Source: a bacterium (GTDB lineage: Bacteria; UBA4055). Taken from it: DNA of 58,018 nucleotides. Made by a program: the position numbers and the translations under genes. Below, in pieces: positions 8,635 to 16,395 of the stretch. Below the pieces are notes generated by a model. It saw nothing but the letters and a program-made list of their open reading frames with translations. It was not told the DNA's origin and did not search any database. Numbering within the stretch: the stretch's first letter is position 1; each line of letters opens with the position of its first letter. The stretch spans positions 1-58,018 of the forward strand of contig JAKQBN010000046.1 of NCBI GenBank assembly GCA_029559475.1. The letters are read 5' to 3'.

Positions 8635-9908
8635 GAAGCGTCATAAATGTTCTTTGCTTTGTGGATCGTTTCTTCGAATTCCTCTTCCGGGTTGGATAAA
8701 AGAGTTATACCTCCTCCCACGCTGAAAGATATTTTCCCTTTATCATAAAGAAGAGTTCTGATCATAATGTTGAAATCCATGTCTCCGTTGAAGCAGATGT
8801 ATCCGTAATTGCCGGTATAAGGCCCTCTACCTTCAGGCTCCAGTTCTTCGATTATCTGGCAGGCTCTGATCTTCGGACAGCCGGTGATCGAACCTCCGGG
8901 GAAAAGAGCTGAAATTATGTCGGTGAACGAATCCGTATTCAGTTTTCCTTCTATCCCTGCATAAAGATGGTAGACGTTCTTAAGCTTCATAGAAAGCGGA
9001 AATCCCGTCACTTTCACTTCAGAACAGACCTTATTCATATCGTTCCTCAAAAGATCAACGATCATCGCGAGTTCGGCCATGTTTTTTCTGCTTTTCATAA
9101 GATTGGACAAGTTCAAATCATCTCTTTTCGTATCAGAAGATCTCCTTATAGTACCCTTTATCGGTTCCGAAGTGAGAATTCCCTCTCTAATTTGAAAGAA
9201 CCTTTCCGGCGAAGTCGAAATAATATATTTTCCGTCTATATTTGCGAATACGCCGAATTCAATAAAGTTCGAGTCTTTCAGTCTTAAAGCCAGATCAAGA
9301 GGTTCGATATTCGTTGTTCCTGAAATTTTTCTCGTCAGGTTGACCTGATAAATATCGCCGGATTTTATGTAGTTCTTTATACTCCTCACACCCTGTTCGA
9401 AATGCAGCTTGTCAAGAGAAGTGTCGGAGTATTTCGTAACAGGTTCCCGATGTTCTGTCTCTACCGTGCGGGAAAAGAAAGTGTCAGGGTCCGCTTTGAT
9501 ATGAGAAGAATCGAATTCAAGTGTGATAAGCTTCAGGCTGTCTTTATTTGAATTTTCAGCAATAATATAGTATTCATAAACGGCAAATCTGAATTCGGGA
9601 AACATGTGATCGTGTTTATCGGAATACAGACCCGGTTCCTCGAGTTTGTCTTTATAATCGTATGAAATATATCCCGCTACAAGAGGAAATTCAGAACTCA
9701 TATCAGAATTTTCTTTTAGAACTGTATCGACTTTTTCCGGCGAATCCATTTTTATGACAGGATTTATGCAGACAATATTCCTTCCCCGGTTATTATCATC
9801 GGCGGATGTAAAAAGGCAGACACCTGAGAATCTGTCTGCGATCGAGAATAGAAGCTCCAGATTCCACGCGATCTTTATTTCACTTATATTTTTATTTGTT
9901 ATGCGCAT
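8586..9908 (-). CDS. pabB: Aminodeoxychorismate synthase component I
   Basis: This 440-residue chorismate-binding enzyme aminates chorismate to 4-amino-4-deoxychorismate in folate synthesis. Conserved segments are GDIYQVNLTRKI, STSPERFF, EPIKGTIRR, LLRNDMNKVC, FPGGSITGCPKIRA, and GPYTGNYGYI. The Lys in PIKGT is the residue that separates PabB from anthranilate synthase TrpE (Ala there), so the PabB call is firm. It overlaps pabA by 17 bp and pabC by up to 49 bp, so all three steps to p-aminobenzoate come from one transcript. Confidence 0.92.
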   Translation of the reverse strand: MRITNKNISEIKIAWNLELLFSIADRFSGVCLFTSADDNNRGRNIVCINPVIKMDSPEKVDTVLKENSDMSSEFPLVAGYISYDYKDKLEEPGLYSDKHDHMFPEFRFAVYEYYIIAENSNKDSLKLITLEFDSSHIKADPDTFFSRTVETEHREPVTKYSDTSLDKLHFEQGVRSIKNYIKSGDIYQVNLTRKISGTTNIEPLDLALRLKDSNFIEFGVFANIDGKYIISTSPERFFQIREGILTSEPIKGTIRRSSDTKRDDLNLSNLMKSRKNMAELAMIVDLLRNDMNKVCSEVKVTGFPLSMKLKNVYHLYAGIEGKLNTDSFTDIISALFPGGSITGCPKIRACQIIEELEPEGRGPYTGNYGYICFNGDMDFNIMIRTLLYDKGKISFSVGGGITLLSNPEEEFEETIHKAKNIYDASCMEEIWEERYCLTGR

Positions 9909-10485
9909 AAATTTCCATAAAATTTTTAATAAGGGTTTCGCCGTATTCTGTAAGAAAGCTTTCTGGATGATACTGGAATCCGGCTATCGGGAAAAGCACG
10001 TGTTTTGCGGCCATTACCGATCCCGAGCCTTCTTCGAAAGCGATCATTTCTAACGGACCGTCTTCCATATCTTCGGCAAATTCGAGACCGAGAGAATTGT
10101 AACGTGCGGCTGTAAAGCTTTCGGGTATGTTATTAAACAAAGGATCGGAATTATGCATAACATTCACCGCAGATCCGTGGAGAGGTTTCTTGCAGGCTGT
10201 AATCTCATAACCGAAATATCCCGCGATGAACTGCATTCCGAGACATATACCGAGCACAGGCTTCTTCTCGGGTATAACAGTTTTTTCAAAAAGGTCTGTT
10301 AGAAGACCGGTTTCTTTCCAAGTCATCGGACCCGGTGAAATTACAAGAACATCGAATTCCTCATCTAGAGCAGAAAGGTCGCGGTTCCTTTTGATAGTAA
10401 TATCGGCATCCTTAACAGCTTTTCGGATCAAAGCTTTAAGATTATGCGTAAAAGAATCGTAATTGTCAAAAATGAGTATTTTCAT
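9892..10485 (-). CDS. pabA: Aminodeoxychorismate synthase glutaminase component
   Basis: This 197-residue class I glutamine amidotransferase supplies ammonia to PabB. It has the triad Cys81 (GICLGMQ), His173 and Glu175 (FQYHPES), plus the N-terminal IFDNYDSFTHNL motif of the TrpG/PabA family. In some bacteria one such subunit serves both PabB and TrpE; adjacency to pabB argues for folate as the main role here. It is first gene of the pabA-pabB-pabC operon and divergent from the carboxyltransferase gene. Confidence 0.92.
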   Translation of the reverse strand: MKILIFDNYDSFTHNLKALIRKAVKDADITIKRNRDLSALDEEFDVLVISPGPMTWKETGLLTDLFEKTVIPEKKPVLGICLGMQFIAGYFGYEITACKKPLHGSAVNVMHNSDPLFNNIPESFTAARYNSLGLEFAEDMEDGPLEMIAFEEGSGSVMAAKHVLFPIAGFQYHPESFLTEYGETLIKNFMEIYAHNK

Positions 10486-10540
10486 ATATGTAAGATAAGC
10501 AATTTTTAGAAAAAAACAAAAAAAAATATGGATAATATCA

Positions 10541-10569
10541 TTGCTTTATGATGTTAAATTAAATAAATT
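10541..10569 (+). promoter_or_regulatory. Possible promoter for carboxyltransferase gene
   Basis: TTGCTT and TAAATT boxes are spaced 17 bp apart, 34 bp before the start codon, in very AT-rich DNA. This is a weak consensus match. Confidence 0.3.
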
Positions 10570-10603
10570 TGGTCACTAAAATAATAAAGACTGAAGGAAT
10601 TAA

Positions 10604-12262
10604 ATGAAAAAGCTGAAAATACGAGATCTGACTTTGAGGGACGGACAGCAGTCACAGCTGGCGACGAGAATGAGCCAGGCTCATGTCGACAGGGTGCTTC
10701 CGTTGTATGCTAAAGCCGGTTTTTACGCCTGCGAGGTCTGGGGCGGAGCCGTTCCAGATTCAATAATGCGTTATCTGAATGAGAATCCATGGGACAGACT
10801 GGAAAAGATCAAAAAGGGAATAGGTGCCGGATCAAAACTGACTTCTTTATCGAGAGGAAGGAACCTTTTCGGTTACGCTCCCTATCCTGACGAAGTTATC
10901 GAGGGTTTTTTTAAAAATTCCATAGAGTCCGGACTCGACATTATCAGGATATTCGACGCTCTGAACGATATAAATAACATGACATCATCTATAAAATTCG
11001 CGAAAAAATACGGGGGAATACCCGACTGTGCCGTATGTTTTACGGTAGATCCGAAATTTACGTTCAAAGAAAAATTCCGCGCTTTCATTAGAGGCAAAAA
11101 GCTGCCGACCGATATTTTCAACGTGAAATATTTTACTGACAAAGCCGTTCAGCTCGAAAAAGAGGGTGCGGAAATAATTACCATTAAAGATATGGCGGGT
11201 CTGATACATCCAAAAATGACAGGCGAACTCATCAGAAGCCTGAAAGCGAACGTAAAAGTGCCTATAAACCTTCATACGCACGATACACCCGGATTTGGAC
11301 TTGCTTCGGTTCTTATGGCTATAGTAAACGGCGTTGACATAGTCGATACTGTTCTGTATTCATTCGCAGGAGGACCTGCCGCTCCCGCTTTCGAGCTTGT
11401 TCAGATATTCTGCGACAAACTCGGTATCGAGACCGGAGTAGACAGAAATCAGGTCGAACTGATAGATGAGGAACTTATAAAGATCAGGCACGAGCTTGCT
11501 GAATTCGATACGACTAAAAAATTCCCGATAGACTTTAACATTTCAGATTACAAACTCGAACCGGAAATAGATTCGCTTTTCGATAAAGCGATAGCAGCAG
11601 CAAAAAATGAGAAAGTGGACGAACTTCTGACATGCACACAAGAAATAACTGCGCATTTTAATTTTCCGGCTCCTGACGAAAAGGTCAAGAACGCAGAAAT
11701 CCCCGGCGGAATGTACACGAACATGGTCGCACAGCTTAAACAGCTCAAGCTGGACCATATCATGAACAGAGCGCTTGAGCTTGTTCCTGAATGCAGGCTC
11801 GATTCCGGATGTCCGCCGCTTGTTACTCCGACAAGTCAGATAGTCGGGACACAGGCAGTAAATCTTGCGCTTGACGAACTTAATGGTAAAGCGCCATATA
11901 CGACAGTCACAAATCAGTTCGTAAATCTCGTTCAGGGCCAGTACGGAAAAACCCCATGGCCGGTAGATCCCGAATTCAGAAAAAAGATCTGCGGTACGCC
12001 CGAAGAAATACCGTACGACACCAGCAAATACAAAAAACAGCCTAATCCTGTGTTAAAAGATTTCGGCGACATGAAACTGGCTTTGAATTATAAGGAAGAA
12101 TTACTTATTGAGCTTTTCCCGAACGTGGCAGACGGATTTCTGAAAAAGAAAAGGGAAGCTGAGTGGAAGGCGGCCAATCCTTATATTCCGCCGAGAGTGA
12201 TCAAGCCTAAAGTACTTACTCAGGAAGATCACGAAAGGCTGTATAACAACGGATGGTATTAA
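10604..12262 (+). CDS. Biotin-dependent carboxyltransferase subunit (PycB/OadA/5S-type)
   Basis: This 552-residue subunit moves a carboxyl group between carboxybiotin and an oxo-acid (pyruvate/oxaloacetate). A TIM-barrel HMGL-like domain (about 1-280) holds the metal-binding Asp in LTLRDGQQS, the carbamylated-lysine segment ITIKDMAGL, and the LHTHDTPG histidines. A conserved PYC/OADA domain follows (about 295-490; GQYGKTPWPV). The family's C-terminal biotinyl domain (A-M-K-M motif) is absent, so biotin must ride on a separate carrier protein, as in transcarboxylase 5S or two-subunit pyruvate carboxylases. No biotin carboxylase or carrier lies nearby. Whether it is pyruvate carboxylase, oxaloacetate decarboxylase or methylmalonyl-CoA transcarboxylase cannot be settled here. 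Confidence 0.85.
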   Translation: MKKLKIRDLTLRDGQQSQLATRMSQAHVDRVLPLYAKAGFYACEVWGGAVPDSIMRYLNENPWDRLEKIKKGIGAGSKLTSLSRGRNLFGYAPYPDEVIEGFFKNSIESGLDIIRIFDALNDINNMTSSIKFAKKYGGIPDCAVCFTVDPKFTFKEKFRAFIRGKKLPTDIFNVKYFTDKAVQLEKEGAEIITIKDMAGLIHPKMTGELIRSLKANVKVPINLHTHDTPGFGLASVLMAIVNGVDIVDTVLYSFAGGPAAPAFELVQIFCDKLGIETGVDRNQVELIDEELIKIRHELAEFDTTKKFPIDFNISDYKLEPEIDSLFDKAIAAAKNEKVDELLTCTQEITAHFNFPAPDEKVKNAEIPGGMYTNMVAQLKQLKLDHIMNRALELVPECRLDSGCPPLVTPTSQIVGTQAVNLALDELNGKAPYTTVTNQFVNLVQGQYGKTPWPVDPEFRKKICGTPEEIPYDTSKYKKQPNPVLKDFGDMKLALNYKEELLIELFPNVADGFLKKKREAEWKAANPYIPPRVIKPKVLTQEDHERLYNNGWY

Positions 12263-12265
12263 AGA

Positions 12266-12291
12266 AAAAAGGCGGTTCAGTCCGCCTTTTT
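12266..12291. terminator. Rho-independent terminator (bidirectional)
   Basis: An A5-GGCGG / CCGCC-T5 stem closes a 6-base loop, with T and A runs on either strand. It serves the carboxyltransferase gene and overlaps the end of rdgB on the other strand. Confidence 0.85.
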
Positions 12292-12873
12292 CATTTCCAT
12301 AATAATTTCAGCCATCTTTTTGACAGCTAATCCTCGGTGGCTTATCTTATTCTTATCTTCAATTGACATTTCAGCAAGTGTGATATTATATCCCTCAGGC
12401 ACAAAAATAGGATCATAGCCGAAACCGTCAGTACCTTTGGATTCTTCAATTATATGGCCTTTTAATTCCCCGACCGATATTTTAAGAACATTTTTCGCGT
12501 AAAGGGTGATCACGCATTTGAATTTGGCTATTCTTTTATCATAAGGAACACCCTCAAGTTTCTTTAGCATTTTTCTGTTGTTATCCGCAAAAGTACAGCC
12601 TTCACCCGCCCAGCGTGCGGAATATACTCCGGGCTCTCCGTTCAGATAATCTACCTCAAGTCCGGTATCATCAGCCAGAGTCGTTATTCCCGAATGTTCG
12701 AATATCTCTTTCGCCTTTTTAAAAGAATTCTGCTCAAGTGTTTCACCGTCTTCGATCACTTCCGGCATATCGGGAAAATCATCAAGGGACAATATTTTTA
12801 AATTTGAATGTTTGAGTGCGTCCTTTATCTCTTTGATCTTGTGTCTGTTGTGCGTAGCTAGAAGCAGTTTCAT
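12277..12873 (-). CDS. rdgB: XTP/dITP pyrophosphatase (HAM1 family)
   Basis: This 198-residue house-cleaning enzyme hydrolyses deaminated purine triphosphates (dITP, XTP) to monophosphates. Signature segments are LLATHNRHKIKEI at the N-terminus, LADDTGLEVD near residue 68, GEPGVYSARWAG, FGYDPIFVP, and SHRG near the C-terminus. Length is typical. Its stop lies inside the terminator hairpin it shares with the convergent carboxyltransferase gene. Confidence 0.93.
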   Translation of the reverse strand: MKLLLATHNRHKIKEIKDALKHSNLKILSLDDFPDMPEVIEDGETLEQNSFKKAKEIFEHSGITTLADDTGLEVDYLNGEPGVYSARWAGEGCTFADNNRKMLKKLEGVPYDKRIAKFKCVITLYAKNVLKISVGELKGHIIEESKGTDGFGYDPIFVPEGYNITLAEMSIEDKNKISHRGLAVKKMAEIIMEMKKAD

Positions 12874-13004
12874 AGAACGGTCCTGATTTTATTCGGAAAT
12901 ATAAGCGGTTTAACATTGAATCCACAATAATATATTGCTGAATTTTCTTGTAGAACTCTCCTTATTTGATTAGATTTCAGTGATGAAATAAAGTCGGAGT
13001 AAAA

Positions 13005-13817
13005 ATGGACATATCCGAATATATTCTTCCTGAGATGATAGAGATCAAATTCGGTCATTTTACAAAGGACGAAGTGCTTGATAACATTGCTGAAATGGTT
13101 TATAACAGGATCGGAACGGATGCTCATACAAAGCACGAGATCGAGAGGAAGCTGAGAGAAAGGGAAGAGCTCGGGACAACGGGATTCGGTAATCACATCG
13201 CGATACCTCACTGCGCGCTTTCGGGGATCGAGGATTTTGTAATCGGAATGATTCTTTACACGGACGGCGCTGATTTCGATTCAATGGATCAGAAACCTGT
13301 GAAATTCGTTGTTTTCATAATAGCACCGGAAAAGAAGAAAAACCAGCACATCAGATATCTCTCGGAAGTATCAGGAGTACTCAGGCAGCCGGGAGCCCTC
13401 GAGGATATTTCTTCACAGCTTAATTCAGTAGCTATAAGGGAAAAATTTCTGAAATACGCGCTTCCGACATCCAAGGATAAAAAACAAAAAGAAGAATATG
13501 CTCTGTTAAATATTTTTTGTCAGGATGAAAAGAAATTCAATGAGATCATGGATATTCTATCAGTTATAAAAGACCGCGATATTTCCGTTTACGACGGTTA
13601 CGACGCGAAGAATTTTATGAAAAAAACACTTTTCGGAAAGATGTGGGTGGACGCTACCTCAAAATTCCATAAACTTATATTTGTTGTAGTTCCTTCAGAC
13701 CTGGCGAACGACGCGATACGTAAAGTCAACAACGTGATAGACACGATGCCGGAAAGAAAAGGGATCATGCTCATTATGCAGAAGATCGATTATATCAGCG
13801 GTTATTTAAAAGATTAA
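13005..13817 (+). CDS. PTS IIA (fructose/nitrogen type) with extra C-terminal domain
   Basis: This protein is 270 residues long. Residues 1-150 are a PTS EIIA type-2 domain with the phospho-acceptor His69 in the conserved GNHIAIPHCAL motif. The usual PtsN/FruA IIA domain is about 150 residues; here a further 110-120 residues (about 160-270) follow, with an alternating beta-alpha pattern (ALLNIFCQDEKKFNEIMDIL, KLIFVVVPSDLANDAIRKVN) that resembles a ferredoxin-like or PII-like regulatory fold. No EI, HPr or IIBC gene is adjacent, so a regulatory rather than transport role is likely. GGAG precedes the ATG. Confidence 0.8.
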   Translation: MDISEYILPEMIEIKFGHFTKDEVLDNIAEMVYNRIGTDAHTKHEIERKLREREELGTTGFGNHIAIPHCALSGIEDFVIGMILYTDGADFDSMDQKPVKFVVFIIAPEKKKNQHIRYLSEVSGVLRQPGALEDISSQLNSVAIREKFLKYALPTSKDKKQKEEYALLNIFCQDEKKFNEIMDILSVIKDRDISVYDGYDAKNFMKKTLFGKMWVDATSKFHKLIFVVVPSDLANDAIRKVNNVIDTMPERKGIMLIMQKIDYISGYLKD

Positions 13818-13855
13818 CCCGGAATTATGGCTATTAATAGAGAAAGTAAAAAAAT

Positions 13856-14788
13856 ATGAATAAATATTTTATAGGCATGGACGGCGGAGGGACGAAAACA
13901 GCCGTTTCTATGCTTGATGATGAGGGCAGACTTGTGTTTTCTGATACTTTCGGGCCTTCAAATCTTCTGAACGGGAAAGAATTCGAAGAAACCGTTAACG
14001 CGGTGATAAAATCACTTACGGGGATAATAAAACAGCAGACAAGGGAAAAAGCCGTTCTTGAGATTATGTCAGGATTCGCCGGGATTTCTTCTAACGATCA
14101 CGAGGACAGGTTCAGATCAACTGTTAAAAGATCACTGCTGGGCCGCGACATAACCGCCGGAAGCCTGATAATTTTGTCCGATGCGCTTCTTGCTCTTGAA
14201 GTATATTTTCCGAACGGCTCGGGTCTGCTTCTGATCTCAGGAACCGGCAGCATCTGTTACGGAAAAGATAAAGACGGAAAAATATTCAGGACCGGAGGTT
14301 TCGGATATCTCATTGATGATCTCGGGAGCGGATACTGGTTCGGTAAAGAAGCCGTTAGAGCAGCTTTGTATTCAAGATTCCACTATAACGAGAAATCAGT
14401 TCTTGAAGAACTGGTGTTTAAGCATTTCAGCATATCTCAGCCAGGCGAGCTTCTGGACCTGATCTACAAGAATAATTCAAAAATGATTATCTCTTCGGCT
14501 TCTGAGCTCGTTTTTAAAGCTGCGGAACAGGGATGCCCGCTGGCAGAGAAAATAATCGCAAAAGGGGCATATGAGCTTGTTTATCTAATAATTAATTGTT
14601 CCGAGCTTATCGGCAATAGTTCCCCCTGCGTTATGCTTCACGGATCGGTATTTAAACAAGAAGCTCTGTCGGAGAGAATAAAAAAACAGCTACAAGACCG
14701 GATGAACGTTTATTTAAGCGAAAAAAGGATCGATCTCGAGGCCGCGAATCTTATTTACGAAAGATCAAAATATCAGAAAGAACCGTAA
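13856..14788 (+). CDS. BadF/BadG-type ATPase, probable N-acetylglucosamine kinase
   Basis: This 310-residue ASKHA-fold protein has the phosphate-1 motif GMDGGGTKT at residue 7, the LISGTGSI-YG phosphate-2 region near 135, and GGFGYLIDDLGSGYWFGKEAV, as in GlcNAc kinases of the BcrAD_BadFG family. It probably phosphorylates an amino sugar, perhaps recycled from peptidoglycan; the exact sugar is inferred. It lies 38 bp after the PTS IIA gene, possibly in one transcript, and its 3' end overlaps the convergent HAD gene by 16 bp. Confidence 0.8.
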   Translation: MNKYFIGMDGGGTKTAVSMLDDEGRLVFSDTFGPSNLLNGKEFEETVNAVIKSLTGIIKQQTREKAVLEIMSGFAGISSNDHEDRFRSTVKRSLLGRDITAGSLIILSDALLALEVYFPNGSGLLLISGTGSICYGKDKDGKIFRTGGFGYLIDDLGSGYWFGKEAVRAALYSRFHYNEKSVLEELVFKHFSISQPGELLDLIYKNNSKMIISSASELVFKAAEQGCPLAEKIIAKGAYELVYLIINCSELIGNSSPCVMLHGSVFKQEALSERIKKQLQDRMNVYLSEKRIDLEAANLIYERSKYQKEP

Positions 14789-15543
14789 TTTTTAAATATA
14801 TTTTCAAGAATTTCAATCACGCCGAATGTCACAGGCTTTTCACTTATATAAAGGCTTTTTGAATCAAGTTCTGATGAAAGCGGTTTTTTATGCTTGAATT
14901 TAGCGAGCCGTTCGACCGTAAACGGATCGGCATTCGCAGGCATATATGAAATATCGGCTTTCTTCAGCATTTCGATGTCGTTCAAAGAATCAGCGACAGC
15001 TATGAAAACATCAGTGTGCTTGCCGAAATATTCAAGCCCGTTGTATTTGTCGTGCTTTGAGGGGATGATGTCCACGGCAACGCTTGATCTTGTTACTCTT
15101 GCATAATCGAGATACTGGAGATCGTTCTTTATCTTCTGATAAAAATCTTCGAGGGACGATTCGTATTTTGTGAACATGCTGATCGTGGATAACCTTCTCG
15201 CGAATTTATACACTTCGGGATAATCGCAGTCGATAAGCGTATTTTCAAGGATCTTTATCTGAGCGACGATGTTCTGTGGAACTATTATCTCCTCTTTCAG
15301 CATATCGTTTGAGATCACGCAGCCCGTTTCGAGTACAGCTCCCGAAAAAAGATCCGCCAGGTCGCCGAGCTTTCTTTTTACGAACGGGAGGTCATTGCCT
15401 GTGCAAAGGTAAAGTCTGATGTTTTCCGGTCTGGAAGATATAATATTTCTCAAAGCATCGTGAGATCCTTGGGTAATAAACTCTTTATTGTCGATCAGGG
15501 TGCCGTGCAGGTCAATGCCGACGTGGAATATTGTATCTTTCAT
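14773..15543 (-). CDS. HAD-superfamily hydrolase with altered motif I
   Basis: This 256-residue protein has HAD fold and a C2-type cap between motifs. Motif I reads GIDLHGTLID: nucleophile Asp11 is present, but the second Asp of the DxD signature is His13. Motif II is CTGND (Thr near residue 48), and motif IV is VADSLNDIEML with the metal-binding Asp pair. The arrangement resembles archaeal phosphoglycolate phosphatase and sucrose-phosphate phosphatase relatives; substrate unknown. Its end overlaps the sugar kinase on the opposite strand by 16 bp. Confidence 0.75.
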   Translation of the reverse strand: MKDTIFHVGIDLHGTLIDNKEFITQGSHDALRNIISSRPENIRLYLCTGNDLPFVKRKLGDLADLFSGAVLETGCVISNDMLKEEIIVPQNIVAQIKILENTLIDCDYPEVYKFARRLSTISMFTKYESSLEDFYQKIKNDLQYLDYARVTRSSVAVDIIPSKHDKYNGLEYFGKHTDVFIAVADSLNDIEMLKKADISYMPANADPFTVERLAKFKHKKPLSSELDSKSLYISEKPVTFGVIEILENIFKNYGSF

Positions 15544-15610
15544 AAGTCCGCCAGTTTAATTGCCGATAATTTATTTAAAATCATTTTTTTCTGCAAGCAA
15601 TTTGTATTAC

Positions 15611-15639
15611 TTGATAGTAATAATTTTTTAATATATATT
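15611..15639 (+). promoter_or_regulatory. Possible promoter for HAD gene
   Basis: TTGATA and TATATT are separated by 17 bp, 28 bp before the ATG. The consensus match is good, but the region is strongly AT-rich. Confidence 0.4.
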
Positions 15640-15666
15640 TAAAATCAAATAACGGCGGGAAGATGA

Positions 15667-16377
15667 ATGGATTATAAAACCGTAACGCTGGACTTCTGGG
15701 ATACGCTTGCGTTCTATCCAATGACGGACGAGATTTTCATGGAACGCGTTGCCCATGCGTCAGATATCTTCAGAAAATACGACATTGGATATGAGACTTC
15801 TATAATGCTTATGAGATCGATATACGAGAATTTCGAAAACCTGTGGCATAACGAATTCAGAACGCCTACGACACCCGAGTCTTTCAGATTCATAGAAAAG
15901 ATAATCGGCTACGAATTCGATAAAAAGCATTTTGACGAACTTGTGAGATATAACGAACAGCTTATCACGGAAAAATACTTTGTTTTGAGAAGAGAAGTGG
16001 GTGAGGCTATAATTAAGCTGGCTGAAAAATACAGGCTGGTAATCATATCGGATACCGGTTTCGAGCCGGGTCGCGAGTTGAGGAAAGCCCTTGAAAAGCA
16101 CGGGCTGATGAAATATATAACAGAAGGAGTGTTCTCCGATGAGACCGGTTTCTCGAAGCCTGACATAAGAGCTTTCCAGAAAGCATCGGAGATATCAAGA
16201 ACCGCTTTATCCGAAATGATCCATGTGGGTGACAGGGAATTGAAAGATATTAGGGGTGCGTCCGATGCCGGAATGGGGACGATCCTGTTTACCGGATTCA
16301 GGCCGGACGATAAAGATTCCACAACGGCCGATCATACGGCTGAATCGTGGGATGAAGTTCTCAGGATCTTATTATAG
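15667..16377 (+). CDS. HAD-superfamily hydrolase (REG-2-like motif I)
   Basis: This 236-residue protein has HAD fold and a helical C1 cap (about 18-100). Motif I is TLDFWDTL, with nucleophile Asp9 and Trp at the +2 position where classical phosphatases have Asp; such DxW/DxF forms occur in the REG-2-like branch. Motif II is IISDTGF, motif III contains the Lys of SKPD, and motif IV is IHVGDRELKDIRGA. Substrate unknown. It lies 18 bp upstream of the MMPL-type exporter and may be the first gene of that operon. Confidence 0.78.
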   Translation: MDYKTVTLDFWDTLAFYPMTDEIFMERVAHASDIFRKYDIGYETSIMLMRSIYENFENLWHNEFRTPTTPESFRFIEKIIGYEFDKKHFDELVRYNEQLITEKYFVLRREVGEAIIKLAEKYRLVIISDTGFEPGRELRKALEKHGLMKYITEGVFSDETGFSKPDIRAFQKASEISRTALSEMIHVGDRELKDIRGASDAGMGTILFTGFRPDDKDSTTADHTAESWDEVLRILL

Positions 16378-16395
16378 GAACAGCGCGGTTTTTTT

